From NCBI RefSeq assembly GCF_026340255.1, contig NZ_JAPEPJ010000002.1:992001-1056000 (forward strand): 64,000 nucleotides of DNA. Reading direction: 5' to 3'. The translations under genes and the position numbers were made by a program. Shown one piece after another: positions 34,039 to 42,201 of this stretch. Position 1 is the stretch's first letter. Each line of letters begins with the position of its first letter. Below the pieces are notes generated by a model. The model searched no databases, was not told the DNA's origin, and was given only the letters and a program-made list of their open reading frames with translations. The stretch comes from Streptomyces sp. NBC_01408 (GTDB lineage Bacteria > Actinomycetota > Actinomycetes > Streptomycetales > Streptomycetaceae).

Positions 34039-34653
34039 ATGGGCGCCGAGGAGCAGGACGAAGAACTCGCGGGTGTGCTCACCGCCGTCGGCCCGCGGCT
34101 GCGCGCGCTGCGCCGACAGCGCGGCACGACGCTGGCGCAGCTCAGCGAGTCCACCGGGATCTCGCTCTCCACCCTGTCCCGGCTGGAGTCCGGGCAGCGC
34201 CGCCCGACGCTGGAGCTGCTGCTCCCGCTGGCCCGGGCGCACCGGGTGGCCCTGGACGAGCTGGTCGGGGCGCCGGAGACCGGGGACCCGCGCATCCGTC
34301 CGCGCCCCTTCGTCCGGCACGGCTCCACCTACGTGCCGCTGACCCGCAATCCCGGCGGCGGGGTGAGCGCCTTCAAGCTGATCCTCCCGCCGCACGAGGG
34401 GCCGGCGCCCGAGCTCCGCGTCCACGAGGGCTACGAGTGGCTGTACGTGCTCTCCGGACGGGTCCGGCTGCTGCTGGGCCGGCACGACCTCGTCCTCGGC
34501 CCCGGCGAGGCGGCCGAGTTCGACACGCACACCCCGCACGCCTTCTTCAACCCGGGTCCGCAGCCCGCGGAGTTCCTCAGCCTGTTCGGTCCGCAGGGCG
34601 AGCGGATCCATGTCAGGGCCCGGCCCAGCACTCCACCGGAAGGACGACCATGA
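34039..34653 (+). CDS. XRE regulator with C-terminal cupin
   Basis: 204-aa regulator. The HTH at about residues 15-70 reads RLRALRRQRGTTLAQLSEST, then GISLSTLSRLESGQRRPTLE. The cupin domain at about residues 100-190 has the two conserved blocks VHEGYEWLYVLSGRVRLLLG and FDTHTPHAFFNPG, with metal-binding His/Glu. These one-component repressors sense small molecules. It is divergent from the thioredoxin-reductase-like gene and overlaps the Nudix gene by ATGA, so it likely controls both. The SD (GGAG) is unusually close to the ATG. Confidence 0.9.
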   Translation: MGAEEQDEELAGVLTAVGPRLRALRRQRGTTLAQLSESTGISLSTLSRLESGQRRPTLELLLPLARAHRVALDELVGAPETGDPRIRPRPFVRHGSTYVPLTRNPGGGVSAFKLILPPHEGPAPELRVHEGYEWLYVLSGRVRLLLGRHDLVLGPGEAAEFDTHTPHAFFNPGPQPAEFLSLFGPQGERIHVRARPSTPPEGRP

Positions 34654-35147
34654 CCAGCACAGACCAGCGCCCCGAGCGTCCGGAACGCCCCGAGCGGGCC
34701 GTCCCTCAGCCCAATGCCGTCGTCGGCGTGGGGCTGATCGTGGTGGGCCCGGACGGCCGGGTGCTGCTCGGCCAGGCGCACGACGGCCGGTGGGAGCTGC
34801 CGGGCGGCAAGGTCGACCCCGGGGAGGGCTTCGAGCAGGCCGCCGCGCGGGAGCTCGCCGAGGAGACGGACCTGCGCGTGGCCCCCGAGGGGGTCCGGGT
34901 GCTGTCCGTCCAGATCGATGCGAAGTCCGCTACGACCCGGCTGACGGCGGCCGCCGTCACCACCACCGCACAGGGCGTTCCCACCGTCACCGAGCCGCAC
35001 AAGATCACCCAATGGCAGTGGTTCGCCCCGGACGAGATCCCGGCCGCCCTCTACGCCCCCTCGGCGAGCGTCCTGCACGCGTGGCGCCCGGACCTCACGG
35101 CGCTGCCGCAGGTGCCCTCGTACGCCTACCCGACCGCGACCACCTGA
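34650..35147 (+). CDS. Nudix hydrolase
   Basis: 165-aa Nudix protein. The complete Nudix box is GGKVDPGEGFEQAAARELAE followed by ETDL, with the catalytic REL-x2-EE core. The N-terminal NAVVGVGLIVVGPDGRVLLG and later QWQWFAPDEIP fit the MutT/ADP-ribose-type group that begins with a Pro-rich leader. It removes a diphosphate from a nucleotide derivative; exact substrate unknown. GGAAGGA lies just upstream and the ATG overlaps the stop of the XRE-cupin gene. Confidence 0.9.
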   Translation: MTSTDQRPERPERPERAVPQPNAVVGVGLIVVGPDGRVLLGQAHDGRWELPGGKVDPGEGFEQAAARELAEETDLRVAPEGVRVLSVQIDAKSATTRLTAAAVTTTAQGVPTVTEPHKITQWQWFAPDEIPAALYAPSASVLHAWRPDLTALPQVPSYAYPTATT

Positions 35148-35274
35148 GGCCCGGCCCAGCCCCCCGCCGGCCCAGCCCCCGCCGGCCCAGCCCCAGCACC
35201 GGCGCACCGACCCGACCGCGGCCACCGGCACACCTCGGCCCAACCCGGCCCAGCCGGACCCAACCCAGCCGGAG
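35148..35274. repeat. Low-complexity CCCAGCC(G) region
   Basis: Irregular repeats of GCCGGCCCAGCCCC between convergent genes. No gene or clear hairpin terminator seen. Confidence 0.5.
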
Positions 35275-35937
35275 CTAGCCCGCCGCCGCGGCCACCGTCA
35301 CCAGCGTGACGGCCGCCATCGCCGCCTGCATGTCACGGATGGCGGCCCGCACGCCCTCGGCCGCCCACTGGCCGGCGGATATCTCGGCCGTGCGCGCGGT
35401 GACCTGCCTGCGCGGCTGGTCGGGAAAGGCCAGGCGGTGCAGTTTCGCCGAGTGGATGAGGGCGATCAGGCCGGCCGTACGCTCGTCCGGCTCGGCGCCC
35501 TCGAGGACTACGGCTCTGAGCCGTTCGCGCAGCTGCCGCTCGACCGCGCCGTCGGCCTCCGGGTAGAGACGCACCGGGAACACGCCGAGGACCTTGCTCT
35601 CCCGAGCCGTGACCACGCCCCGCTCGCGCAGGCTCTCCAGCGTGGCTCCGACCGCCTTGGTGTGGTCCTTCGTCAGCCAGTCCGTCACCCGGCGCTTGCT
35701 GCGCCCCCGCAGCCACGACCCGATCAGCAGGATCCGGCTGTCGAGCAGCTGTTCCCCGGTCGGCGTGGCGTCCGTCAGCTCCAGGTACTTGCCCTTCACC
35801 GACACCCGCTCCGCCAGGACGAGTTCGAGCAGGATCCCGCCCGCCGCCGCCCAACCCGCCGCCTGCCGCTGCTTGGCCGACCCGGACTCGTCGTCCAGGG
35901 ACAGCAGCATGATCTCCTCTGCCAGCGTGATCCCCAT
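35275..35937 (-). CDS. GPP34/GOLPH3-family protein
   Basis: 220-aa protein of the GOLPH3/VPS74 family, phosphoinositide-binding proteins in eukaryotes that are widespread in Streptomyces with unknown function. Family landmarks are ITLAEEIMLLSLDDESG at the N-terminus, GGILLELVLAERV, DSRILLIGSWLRGRSKRRVT and a C-terminal hydrophobic helix (MAAVTLVTVAAAAG), suggesting peripheral membrane association. It follows an exporter gene on the same strand, but the 118-nt gap includes short repeats, so co-transcription is uncertain. Confidence 0.88.
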   Translation of the reverse strand: MGITLAEEIMLLSLDDESGSAKQRQAAGWAAAGGILLELVLAERVSVKGKYLELTDATPTGEQLLDSRILLIGSWLRGRSKRRVTDWLTKDHTKAVGATLESLRERGVVTARESKVLGVFPVRLYPEADGAVERQLRERLRAVVLEGAEPDERTAGLIALIHSAKLHRLAFPDQPRRQVTARTAEISAGQWAAEGVRAAIRDMQAAMAAVTLVTVAAAAG

Positions 35938-35984
35938 GAGCGGTACCCCCCGTTGCTCGCGTGCCTCGGAGGAAGGAACGCCCG

Positions 35985-36055
35985 GCGCCCGCCGATGGTT
36001 CCACCACCGACGCCGCCGACACCGCCGACACCGCCGCCGACGCCGCCTACACCAG
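35985..36055. repeat. 9-bp microsatellite-like repeat
   Basis: Tandem GCCGACACC-type units with variants (GCCGACGCC, GCCTACACC, AGCTACACC), directly after the exporter stop codon on the minus strand. Probably replication slippage; no gene. Confidence 0.5.
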
Positions 36056-38116
36056 CTACACCGGCTGCGACGGCCTCGGCGCGAAGTGCCCCTCCCTCAG
36101 GTCCTCGGCCAGCAGCCGCTTCGCGATCGCGTCCGCCGCCACCCGCAGTTCGGCGCTCCGCGGCCGCCCCCGGTCCTTCTCCAGCTCGCCCCCGAGCCAG
36201 GCCGCCCAGGCCGCCGAGATGACGTCGGCCTCCCGCTGGCCGCCCGGGGTGAGGGTGAAGAAGCTGCCCTCGTGGGTGAGGTAGCCCTCCTCGACCATCC
36301 GGTCGAAGGCGGGCAGCAGCACCTCCGGCGGCAGGTGCCGGCGTCCGGCGATCAGCCCCAGGCTGGCGTGGCCCACGGTCCGGGTCATCAGCTCCACCTG
36401 CATCACGGTCCACGCGCCCGCCATGTCCAGCCGGGTGTCGGACCCTTCGACGATCGCGCGGGCGTCCTGCGGCTGCATGTTCCGCACGAGTTTGCCGACC
36501 GCCAGTTCCAGCAGCTTGGCCGAGGACCCCGAGGCCGTGGCCGGTGAGGCGAAGCCGTCGCCCATGTCCGTGGAGCCCGCCCGGGCGCTGTCGCGCAGCT
36601 TGACCTGCTTGAGGAAGAGCGCGACCACGAAGCCGAACACCGCCACCGGTACCGTCCACAGGAACACCGTCTGCAGCGCCTCCGCATACGCCGCGATCAC
36701 TGGGGCGGCCGCCTCCGGTTCCAGCCCGTGCACCCCCTCCGGGCTCTGCGCGGCCGCGCCCAGCTGCGCCGGATCGGCTCCGGTGGTCCGGGCCGCCTCG
36801 GCCACCGCCGTCTCCAGGCCGGGCCCCAGGCTGTTGGCGTAGATGGTCCCGAAGACGGCGGTTCCGAAGGCGCTGCCGAGCGTACGGAAGAAGGTGACGC
36901 CGGAGGTGGCCGTGCCCAGGTCGGCGTAGTCCACGGTGTTCTGCACGGCGATGGTCAGCACCTGCATGCACAGGCCGATACCGGTGCCCAGCACGAACAT
37001 GTACAGGGATTCCAGCCAGGTGCTGGTCCCCGGCCCCATCAGCGACAGCAGGTACAGTCCGACGCCCATCACCGCGCAGCCCACGATGGGGAAGATCCGG
37101 TAACGGCCCGTCTTGCTGGTGACGTTGCCGCTGAAGACGGAGGCGATCAGCAGGCCGATGACCATCGGCAGGGTCCGCACGCCCGAGACGGTGGCCGAGT
37201 CCCCGTCCACGTACTGCAGGTAGGTCGGCAGGAAGGTCATCGCGCCGAGCATCGCGAAGCCGACGACGAAGCTCAGGACGGAGCAGACCGAGAAGACCGG
37301 ATTGCGGAACAGCCGCATCGGGAGCATCGGTTCGGCTGCCCGGACCTCGGCGAGGCAGAACAGCGCCAGGGCCAGCACCCCGCCCGCGAACAGGCCGATG
37401 ATCACAGCTGAGTTCCAGGCGTACTCGTTGCCGCCCCAGCTCGTGGCCAGGATCAGGGCGCTCGCGCCGACCGCCACCAGCGCGATGCCCAGGTAGTCGA
37501 TCACGGTCTTGCCTGGGGCGCGCACGGCGGGGATGGTCCTTGCGGCCGCGATCACCACCAGGATGGCGATGGGCACGTTGACGTAGAAGCACCAGCGCCA
37601 GCTCAGGGAGTCGGTGAACAGCCCGCCCAGCAGCGGTCCGATGACGGTGGCGACGCCGAAGACGGCTCCGATCGCGCCCTGGTACTTGCCGCGTTCGCGC
37701 AGCGGCACCACATCGGCGATCAGCGCCATCGCGGTGACCATCAGGCCGCCCGCGCCGATGCCCTGGACGCCCCGCCACAGGATCAGGAGGGTCATGTTGC
37801 TGGCGAAACCGCACAGGAACGAGCCGCTGATGAAGATGATCGCCGAAATCTGGAAGATCAGTTTCCGGCCGAATACGTCACCGAACTTGCCGACCAGCAC
37901 CGTCGAGACGGTCTCCGCGAGCAGGTAGGACGTCACCACCCACGACATGTGGTCGCCGCCGCCGAGGTCCGCCACGATCGTGGGCAGGGCGGTGCCCACG
38001 ATGGTCTGGTCGAGGGCGGCCAGGAGCACGCCCAGCATGATCGTTCCGAAGATCACATTGCGCCGCCGCCGGTCGAGCACGGGCGGCGCCGGGGCCGTGG
38101 CGGGGGCAGTGGTCAC
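36056..38116 (-). CDS. DHA2-type MFS exporter with C-terminal winged-helix-like extension
   Basis: 686-aa drug:H+ antiporter of the EmrB/QacA group. The 14-helix transporter covers about residues 20-520, with the motif A-like segment GKFGDVFGRKLIFQ, motif C ALIADVVPLRERGKYQGAIG, then GPLLGGLFTDSLSWRWCFYV and LDQTIVGTALP at the first helix. The last about 150 residues are soluble and look like a winged helix (MTRTVGHASLGLIAGRRHLP, FDRMVEEGYLTHEG), so the protein may sense or bind something in the cytoplasm. The start is uncertain; GTG 38116 is preferred as MTTAPATAPA fits the family. Confidence 0.88.
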   Translation of the reverse strand: MTTAPATAPAPPVLDRRRRNVIFGTIMLGVLLAALDQTIVGTALPTIVADLGGGDHMSWVVTSYLLAETVSTVLVGKFGDVFGRKLIFQISAIIFISGSFLCGFASNMTLLILWRGVQGIGAGGLMVTAMALIADVVPLRERGKYQGAIGAVFGVATVIGPLLGGLFTDSLSWRWCFYVNVPIAILVVIAAARTIPAVRAPGKTVIDYLGIALVAVGASALILATSWGGNEYAWNSAVIIGLFAGGVLALALFCLAEVRAAEPMLPMRLFRNPVFSVCSVLSFVVGFAMLGAMTFLPTYLQYVDGDSATVSGVRTLPMVIGLLIASVFSGNVTSKTGRYRIFPIVGCAVMGVGLYLLSLMGPGTSTWLESLYMFVLGTGIGLCMQVLTIAVQNTVDYADLGTATSGVTFFRTLGSAFGTAVFGTIYANSLGPGLETAVAEAARTTGADPAQLGAAAQSPEGVHGLEPEAAAPVIAAYAEALQTVFLWTVPVAVFGFVVALFLKQVKLRDSARAGSTDMGDGFASPATASGSSAKLLELAVGKLVRNMQPQDARAIVEGSDTRLDMAGAWTVMQVELMTRTVGHASLGLIAGRRHLPPEVLLPAFDRMVEEGYLTHEGSFFTLTPGGQREADVISAAWAAWLGGELEKDRGRPRSAELRVAADAIAKRLLAEDLREGHFAPRPSQPV

Positions 38117-38158
38117 ATCTCGCACTCTCACAGCGCCCCCGCCCCGCCGCATGCGCAC

Positions 38159-38250
38159 TGGGCCGTACGAGGTACCCGTAGGGGGGCCCGTACGGGGGCC
38201 CTACGCGAGGCCCGCACGGGGGACCGGGCCGCAGCGGCCCGGGCGGGGGA
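38159..38250. terminator. Palindromic GGGCCC/GTAC cluster after the GH4 gene
   Basis: Overlapping palindromes such as GTAGGGGGGCCCGTAC and GGGGGCCCTAC lie within 90 nt after the glycosidase stop. They could form a terminator for the leftward gene, or act as operator elements of the exporter. Confidence 0.35.
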
Positions 38251-39606
38251 TCAGCGCAGGTGGGCCAGGCCCGGATGGGCCGCCGCGTAGCCGTCCAGCA
38301 GCCTGCGCGCCACACCCACCGAGTCCACCAGCGGATGCAGCGCGAAGGCCTTCACGGCGTCCGCCCGGGAACCGCTCGCCGCGGCCGCCAGGACCTCCCG
38401 TTCGACCGCCTTGACCGCCGTGACCAGCCCCACGGCGTGCAGCGGCAGCGGGGCGACGGCCACCGGATGGGCGCCGTTCGCGTCGACCAGGCAGGGCACC
38501 TCGATGACGGCCTCGTCGTCGAGCACGGACAGCGTGGAGCGGTTGCGGACGTTCAGGATCAGCGTGGCCCGCTCGTCGCGGGCGATGGCCCGCATCAGTG
38601 CCAGCGCGACCTTCTCGTAGCCCCCGGACTCCAGGTCGCTCTCGTCGCGGTCGCCGGCCCCCGCCGCCTCGCGGTTCTCGGCCATGTACGTGGCCTCGCG
38701 CTCGGCCCTGGTCCGGTCCCAGGCGGCGAGCGCCTCCCCGGGCGGCAGCCCGGCCCGGCCGGCCTCGGCGTAGAAGCCGCGCTGCTGGTCGCGCAGGAAG
38801 GCGCCGCGGGTCTGCTCGGCCTCCTGGTAGGCCCGTACGGTGTCACGGTTGAAGTAGTAGTAGTGCAGGTACTCGTTCGGGATCGCGCCCAGCGAGCGCA
38901 GCCACTGCGCGCCGAAGAGCCTGCCCTCCTCGAAGGACTCCAGGGCCTCGGTGTCGGCCAGCAGCCGGGGCAGTTCGTCGCGGCCGCCGATGCGCAGCCC
39001 GCGCACCCAGCCCAGGTGGTTGAGGCCGACGTAGTCGATCCAGGCCTCCTGCGGCCGGGCGCCCAGCAGCCGGGCGATGCGCCGGCCCAGCCCCACGGGC
39101 GAGTCGCAGATGCCGATGACCCGGTGCCCGAGCTCCTCGGCCATCGCCTCGGTGACCAGTCCGGCCGGGTTGGTGAAGTTGATGACCCAGGCCTCGGGGG
39201 CGGTCCGGGCGATCCGCCGGGCGATCTCGCGGACCACCGGCACGGTCCGCAGTCCGTACGCGATCCCGCCCGCGCCCACCGTCTCCTGGCCCAGCACTCC
39301 CTGGGCGAGGGCGATCCGCTCGTCGGCGGCGCGGCCCTCCAGGCCGCCGACGCGGATGGCGGAGAAGACGAAGTCGGCCCCGCGCAGGGCCTCGTCGAGG
39401 TCGGTGGTGGCCGTCACGGCCGGGGCGTCCGGCACGCCGGCGGCGGCCGCCTGGCCGGCGAGCACCCGGGCCATGGCCCCGAGCCGCGCGGAATCCTCGT
39501 CGTAGAGCGTCACATGGGACACCCGGCCCTCGGCATGGTCGCCGAGGAGCGCTCCGTAGACGAGCGGTACCCGGAATCCGCCCCCGCCGAGGATCGTCAG
39601 CCGCAC
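38251..39606 (-). CDS. Family 4 glycosidase (6-phospho-beta-glucosidase type)
   Basis: 451-aa GH4 enzyme using NAD+ and a divalent metal. Landmarks: LTILGGGGFRVPLVYGALLG (NAD fold), DEALRGADFVFSAIRVGGLE, VINFTNPAGLVTEA, GICDSPVG (metal-binding region with Ser in the usual Cys position), GLNHLGWV with the metal His, and YLHYYYF. It cleaves phosphorylated or free beta-glucosides by an oxidation-elimination mechanism. The CDSP variant suggests a substrate different from the classic 6-phospho enzymes. The GTG start has AGGGG upstream. No PTS genes are adjacent. Confidence 0.9.
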   Translation of the reverse strand: MRLTILGGGGFRVPLVYGALLGDHAEGRVSHVTLYDEDSARLGAMARVLAGQAAAAGVPDAPAVTATTDLDEALRGADFVFSAIRVGGLEGRAADERIALAQGVLGQETVGAGGIAYGLRTVPVVREIARRIARTAPEAWVINFTNPAGLVTEAMAEELGHRVIGICDSPVGLGRRIARLLGARPQEAWIDYVGLNHLGWVRGLRIGGRDELPRLLADTEALESFEEGRLFGAQWLRSLGAIPNEYLHYYYFNRDTVRAYQEAEQTRGAFLRDQQRGFYAEAGRAGLPPGEALAAWDRTRAEREATYMAENREAAGAGDRDESDLESGGYEKVALALMRAIARDERATLILNVRNRSTLSVLDDEAVIEVPCLVDANGAHPVAVAPLPLHAVGLVTAVKAVEREVLAAAASGSRADAVKAFALHPLVDSVGVARRLLDGYAAAHPGLAHLR

Positions 39607-39706
39607 GCCCCTACCGCCCTTCGCCCGTCACCGCACCGCGCCGGTGCCACGATCCGTGGCATCCCCGCCGCGCAGCGGCGGCGGGGCACCAGTGTCCCCC
39701 GGGAGG

Positions 39707-40693
39707 TCACTCCCCCAGCGGCGGCACGGCGCGCAGGCGGGTCACCTGCTGGTGCGGGATCCCGGGGCCGCGGACCGGGCCGGGCCGTGCGCCCTGCGGT
39801 GCGGAGAGGATCAGGGTGATCCGGGTCAGCCCCATCTCGCCCAGCATCCGGCTGCTTTCGGCCACCATCCGGCAGCGCACCAGCCCCCAGCCCGGTTCGG
39901 GGTGGCGCACGGTGCGCACCGCCCCGTCCAGCTCGGCGGCTTCGGCCCCGTGGGTGCTCAGCCAGTGCGGCACCCCGTACCGGTAGGCCGCCTCCATGAA
40001 CGGGTCGCGGGCGACCTCCTGGCGGATGCTGCGCAGCCCCTCGTCCTCGGGGGCTCCCGCCAGCGCGTTCGCGAACTGGGCCAGCAGCGGCACGCACCAG
40101 GCGGGTTCGTGGTCCTCCAGCACCGCCGCGGCGTCCGGGTGGAACAGCACGAAGCGCAGGAAGTTGTCGTCCGGCAGGGCCGTGGGATGCGGCCGTACGG
40201 ACTGGAAGAGCTGGTCGAAGGCCGAGTTGGTCAGCGCTACGTCCCAGCGGTGGTCCACCAGGAAGCTCGGGTACGGCACGGCCTCCATGAGCGCCGCGTA
40301 GTCGCACAGGTAGTCGCGCTGGGCCGGGTCCTCGGGCAGCCTGCTGTCCTCGGAGGCCCGCCAGGTGAGCGGCGGGTCGCGGTCCACCATGACGCGGAAG
40401 AGCCAGAAGCACTGCCGTTCGCTCATCTCCAAGGCCTCGGCCAGGGCGAGCAGTTTGCGGTCAGTCCACTCCTTGACCAGGCCCCGTTCCCAGTTCCCGT
40501 ACGCACGGACGCTGATGCGCAGCCGTGCGGCGAGGTCTTCCTGGCTCAGGCCCAGTTCTTCGCGGCGCTGGCGCAAAATCTCCTTGCGTCGCTCCGACCG
40601 CACGGCGCCGCGTGCCGACTCATCGCCCGCCAGGCGCTCCTCGCCGGCTCGGGCGAGGCCATCGGACGGGCCCACCGCTGCGAGATGTGGCAC
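39707..40693 (-). CDS. XRE regulator with MmyB-like ligand domain
   Basis: 328-aa regulator. The HTH near residues 35-95 reads ILRQRREELGLSQEDLAARL followed by RAYGNWERG. The C-terminal MmyB-like domain (about residues 110-310) begins YPSFLVDHRWDVALTNSAFD, a PAS-like pocket shown in the methylenomycin regulator MmyB to bind a fatty acid. The GTG start is supported by GAGGAGGGGGAG. It is divergent from the XRE/peptidase cassette across a 217-nt spacer with three regularly spaced TGTGGC motifs, so one of the two regulators probably binds there. Confidence 0.87.
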   Translation of the reverse strand: MPHLAAVGPSDGLARAGEERLAGDESARGAVRSERRKEILRQRREELGLSQEDLAARLRISVRAYGNWERGLVKEWTDRKLLALAEALEMSERQCFWLFRVMVDRDPPLTWRASEDSRLPEDPAQRDYLCDYAALMEAVPYPSFLVDHRWDVALTNSAFDQLFQSVRPHPTALPDDNFLRFVLFHPDAAAVLEDHEPAWCVPLLAQFANALAGAPEDEGLRSIRQEVARDPFMEAAYRYGVPHWLSTHGAEAAELDGAVRTVRHPEPGWGLVRCRMVAESSRMLGEMGLTRITLILSAPQGARPGPVRGPGIPHQQVTRLRAVPPLGE

Positions 40694-40732
40694 CGAGAGC
40701 TCCCCCTCCTCACGGTCTGGATCTTCATTGCC

Positions 40733-40821
40733 TGTGGCGATCCTGCTACCGACTTCATTCGAGTGTCAACTATTGTGGCAATTCCAGCCTTGCGACAGCT
40801 CATTCCCGCCACAGCTGTGGC
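40733..40821. promoter_or_regulatory. Array of three TGTGGC motifs and a 14-bp palindrome
   Basis: TGTGGC starts at 40733, 40774 and 40816, spacings 41 and 42 bp, or four helical turns. The second and third share TGTGGCAA-(N)-TTC. The third is part of GCCACAGCTGTGGC (40808-40821), a perfect palindrome. The array sits between two divergent XRE-type regulator genes. Confidence 0.55.
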
Positions 40822-40910
40822 AAGTTCTGGTCCTCCGGAGGCGGAGCGGATAGATTCCAGGGGCCGACCACGTGCCCGAACCGACCTCGCGCGATCTAGG
40901 AGAACCACTG

Positions 40911-41579
40911 GTGACAGACGGCTTCCCGGCTCCCGTCGCGGTGGCCAACGCACCCCTGGCAGCCACCGTCACGCGGGTAGCCGAACTTGCGGGCAAGATG
41001 GGCCGCGAGCTGAACCAGGTCTTCGACCTGCGCCGGCTCTCGGAGGCCTCCGGCGTCCCCACGGACGTGGTCAGGACCCTGCTGGAAGGACGGCCGGCCG
41101 GCGAACCCGATCTGCAGGCCCGCTTCCTCCAGCGCCTCGACCTGCTCCGGCGCACCCGCGTCAAACCCAACGGGCGCCGGTACACGCAGCAGGAGATCGC
41201 CGACGGCGCCGGTATGTCGCGCCAGCAGGCCGGGGCCCTGATCAACGGCGACCGCCGGCCCACGATGGAACACTGCGACGCGATCCAGCGCTTCTTCGGC
41301 GTCCACGCGGGCTTCCTCACCGCCCACGACGCCGACGCGCTGACCGACGCGCTGCAACGGACCGAGCAACAGCTGCTTCAGGACTTCGCGGGCCGCGCGC
41401 GGGAAACCGTACCGGCCGCGGCCGCTTCGGCGGGCGATCCGCTGGCAAGACTCCTCCAGAACCACGGTGTGCGGGGTATCGCCTGGCGCGCCGCCCAACT
41501 GCCCAGCGACAAGCACCGGGACAAGGTGACCGAATGGCTGGACATGCTCCTCGAAAGCGTCAAACCGAACGAATCCTGA
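40911..41579 (+). CDS. XRE regulator of an HExxH-peptidase cassette
   Basis: 222-aa HTH protein. The central HTH reads QEIADGAGMSRQQAGALING at about residues 90-110, followed by DRRPTMEHCDAIQRFFGVHA; an upstream helical part (RVAELAGKMGRELNQVFDLR) resembles a second, degenerate HTH. The start at GTG 40911 is chosen because AGGAG lies 8 nt upstream; the longer GTG at 40872 has no good site. It is followed by the peptidase gene after 64 nt. Pairing with an HExxH protein resembles the ImmR/ImmA arrangement, in which the peptidase inactivates the repressor; that mechanism is inferred. Confidence 0.8.
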   Translation: MTDGFPAPVAVANAPLAATVTRVAELAGKMGRELNQVFDLRRLSEASGVPTDVVRTLLEGRPAGEPDLQARFLQRLDLLRRTRVKPNGRRYTQQEIADGAGMSRQQAGALINGDRRPTMEHCDAIQRFFGVHAGFLTAHDADALTDALQRTEQQLLQDFAGRARETVPAAAASAGDPLARLLQNHGVRGIAWRAAQLPSDKHRDKVTEWLDMLLESVKPNES

Positions 41580-41643
41580 CCCAGTCGAAAGTCTGGGTCT
41601 GATCCTTGAGTCCTGATCCGGATCCGCGCCGACGGGGAGAACG

Positions 41644-42201
41644 GTGAGCATAGGCAGAGAGCAGCGGCGGTTGTGCGGGGAGCTGGTGGCCGGCATCCGG
41701 CTGACCGCGCCCGTGGAACCCGTGGACCTCTACGCCGCCCTCTGCGAGGGCATGAGCAGACACCGTGGCCGCCGGGTGGACTTCCGGATGGCCTCGTTCC
41801 CGCCGGGGACGGCCAGCGGCCTGTGGCTCGACATGGCGGACCGCGATCTGGTGGTCATCGAGGAACGCACGGCTCCGGACCACCAGCTGGTGATCCTCGG
41901 GCACGAGCTGTGGCACATGAAGGCCGGCCACTGCAGCCACCACGTCGACGGCGCGGCCGTTGCCGCGCGGCTCCTGACGGACGAGGCGGACATCGGCGAG
42001 ACCGTCCGGCGCGTCGCCGCGCGCACGCGCGCCGACGTCCAGGAGGAGACGGAGGCCGAGACCTTCGGCTTACTGCTGGGCAGCAGATGCAGGACATGGC
42101 TGGCCGGATCGGCGAGCCACCGGGCTCCGGCCCAGCGTGACCAGTTGGCGGGCCGGATCGAGGCCTCGCTCGGATACCGGGGGCACAGGAACGACCGTTG
42201 A
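41644..42201 (+). CDS. ImmA/IrrE-like HExxH peptidase
   Basis: 185-aa protein with the zinc-peptidase motif LVILGHELWHMKAGHCSHH (HELWH near residue 95) and a Glu-rich stretch about 45 residues later (EETEAETFGLLLG) that can supply the third ligand. This is the ImmA/IrrE layout, often annotated as a toxin component. Its likely target is the regulator encoded just upstream. GGGGAG precedes the GTG start. The TGA overlaps the TTG start of the membrane-protein gene (TTGA), so the two are translationally coupled. Confidence 0.8.
   Translation: MSIGREQRRLCGELVAGIRLTAPVEPVDLYAALCEGMSRHRGRRVDFRMASFPPGTASGLWLDMADRDLVVIEERTAPDHQLVILGHELWHMKAGHCSHHVDGAAVAARLLTDEADIGETVRRVAARTRADVQEETEAETFGLLLGSRCRTWLAGSASHRAPAQRDQLAGRIEASLGYRGHRNDR

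Noticed and set aside
35961..36284. Short rightward ORF with DAADTADTAADA-type repeats
   Set aside because: It is the 9-bp microsatellite read in frame, antisense to the exporter 3' end.
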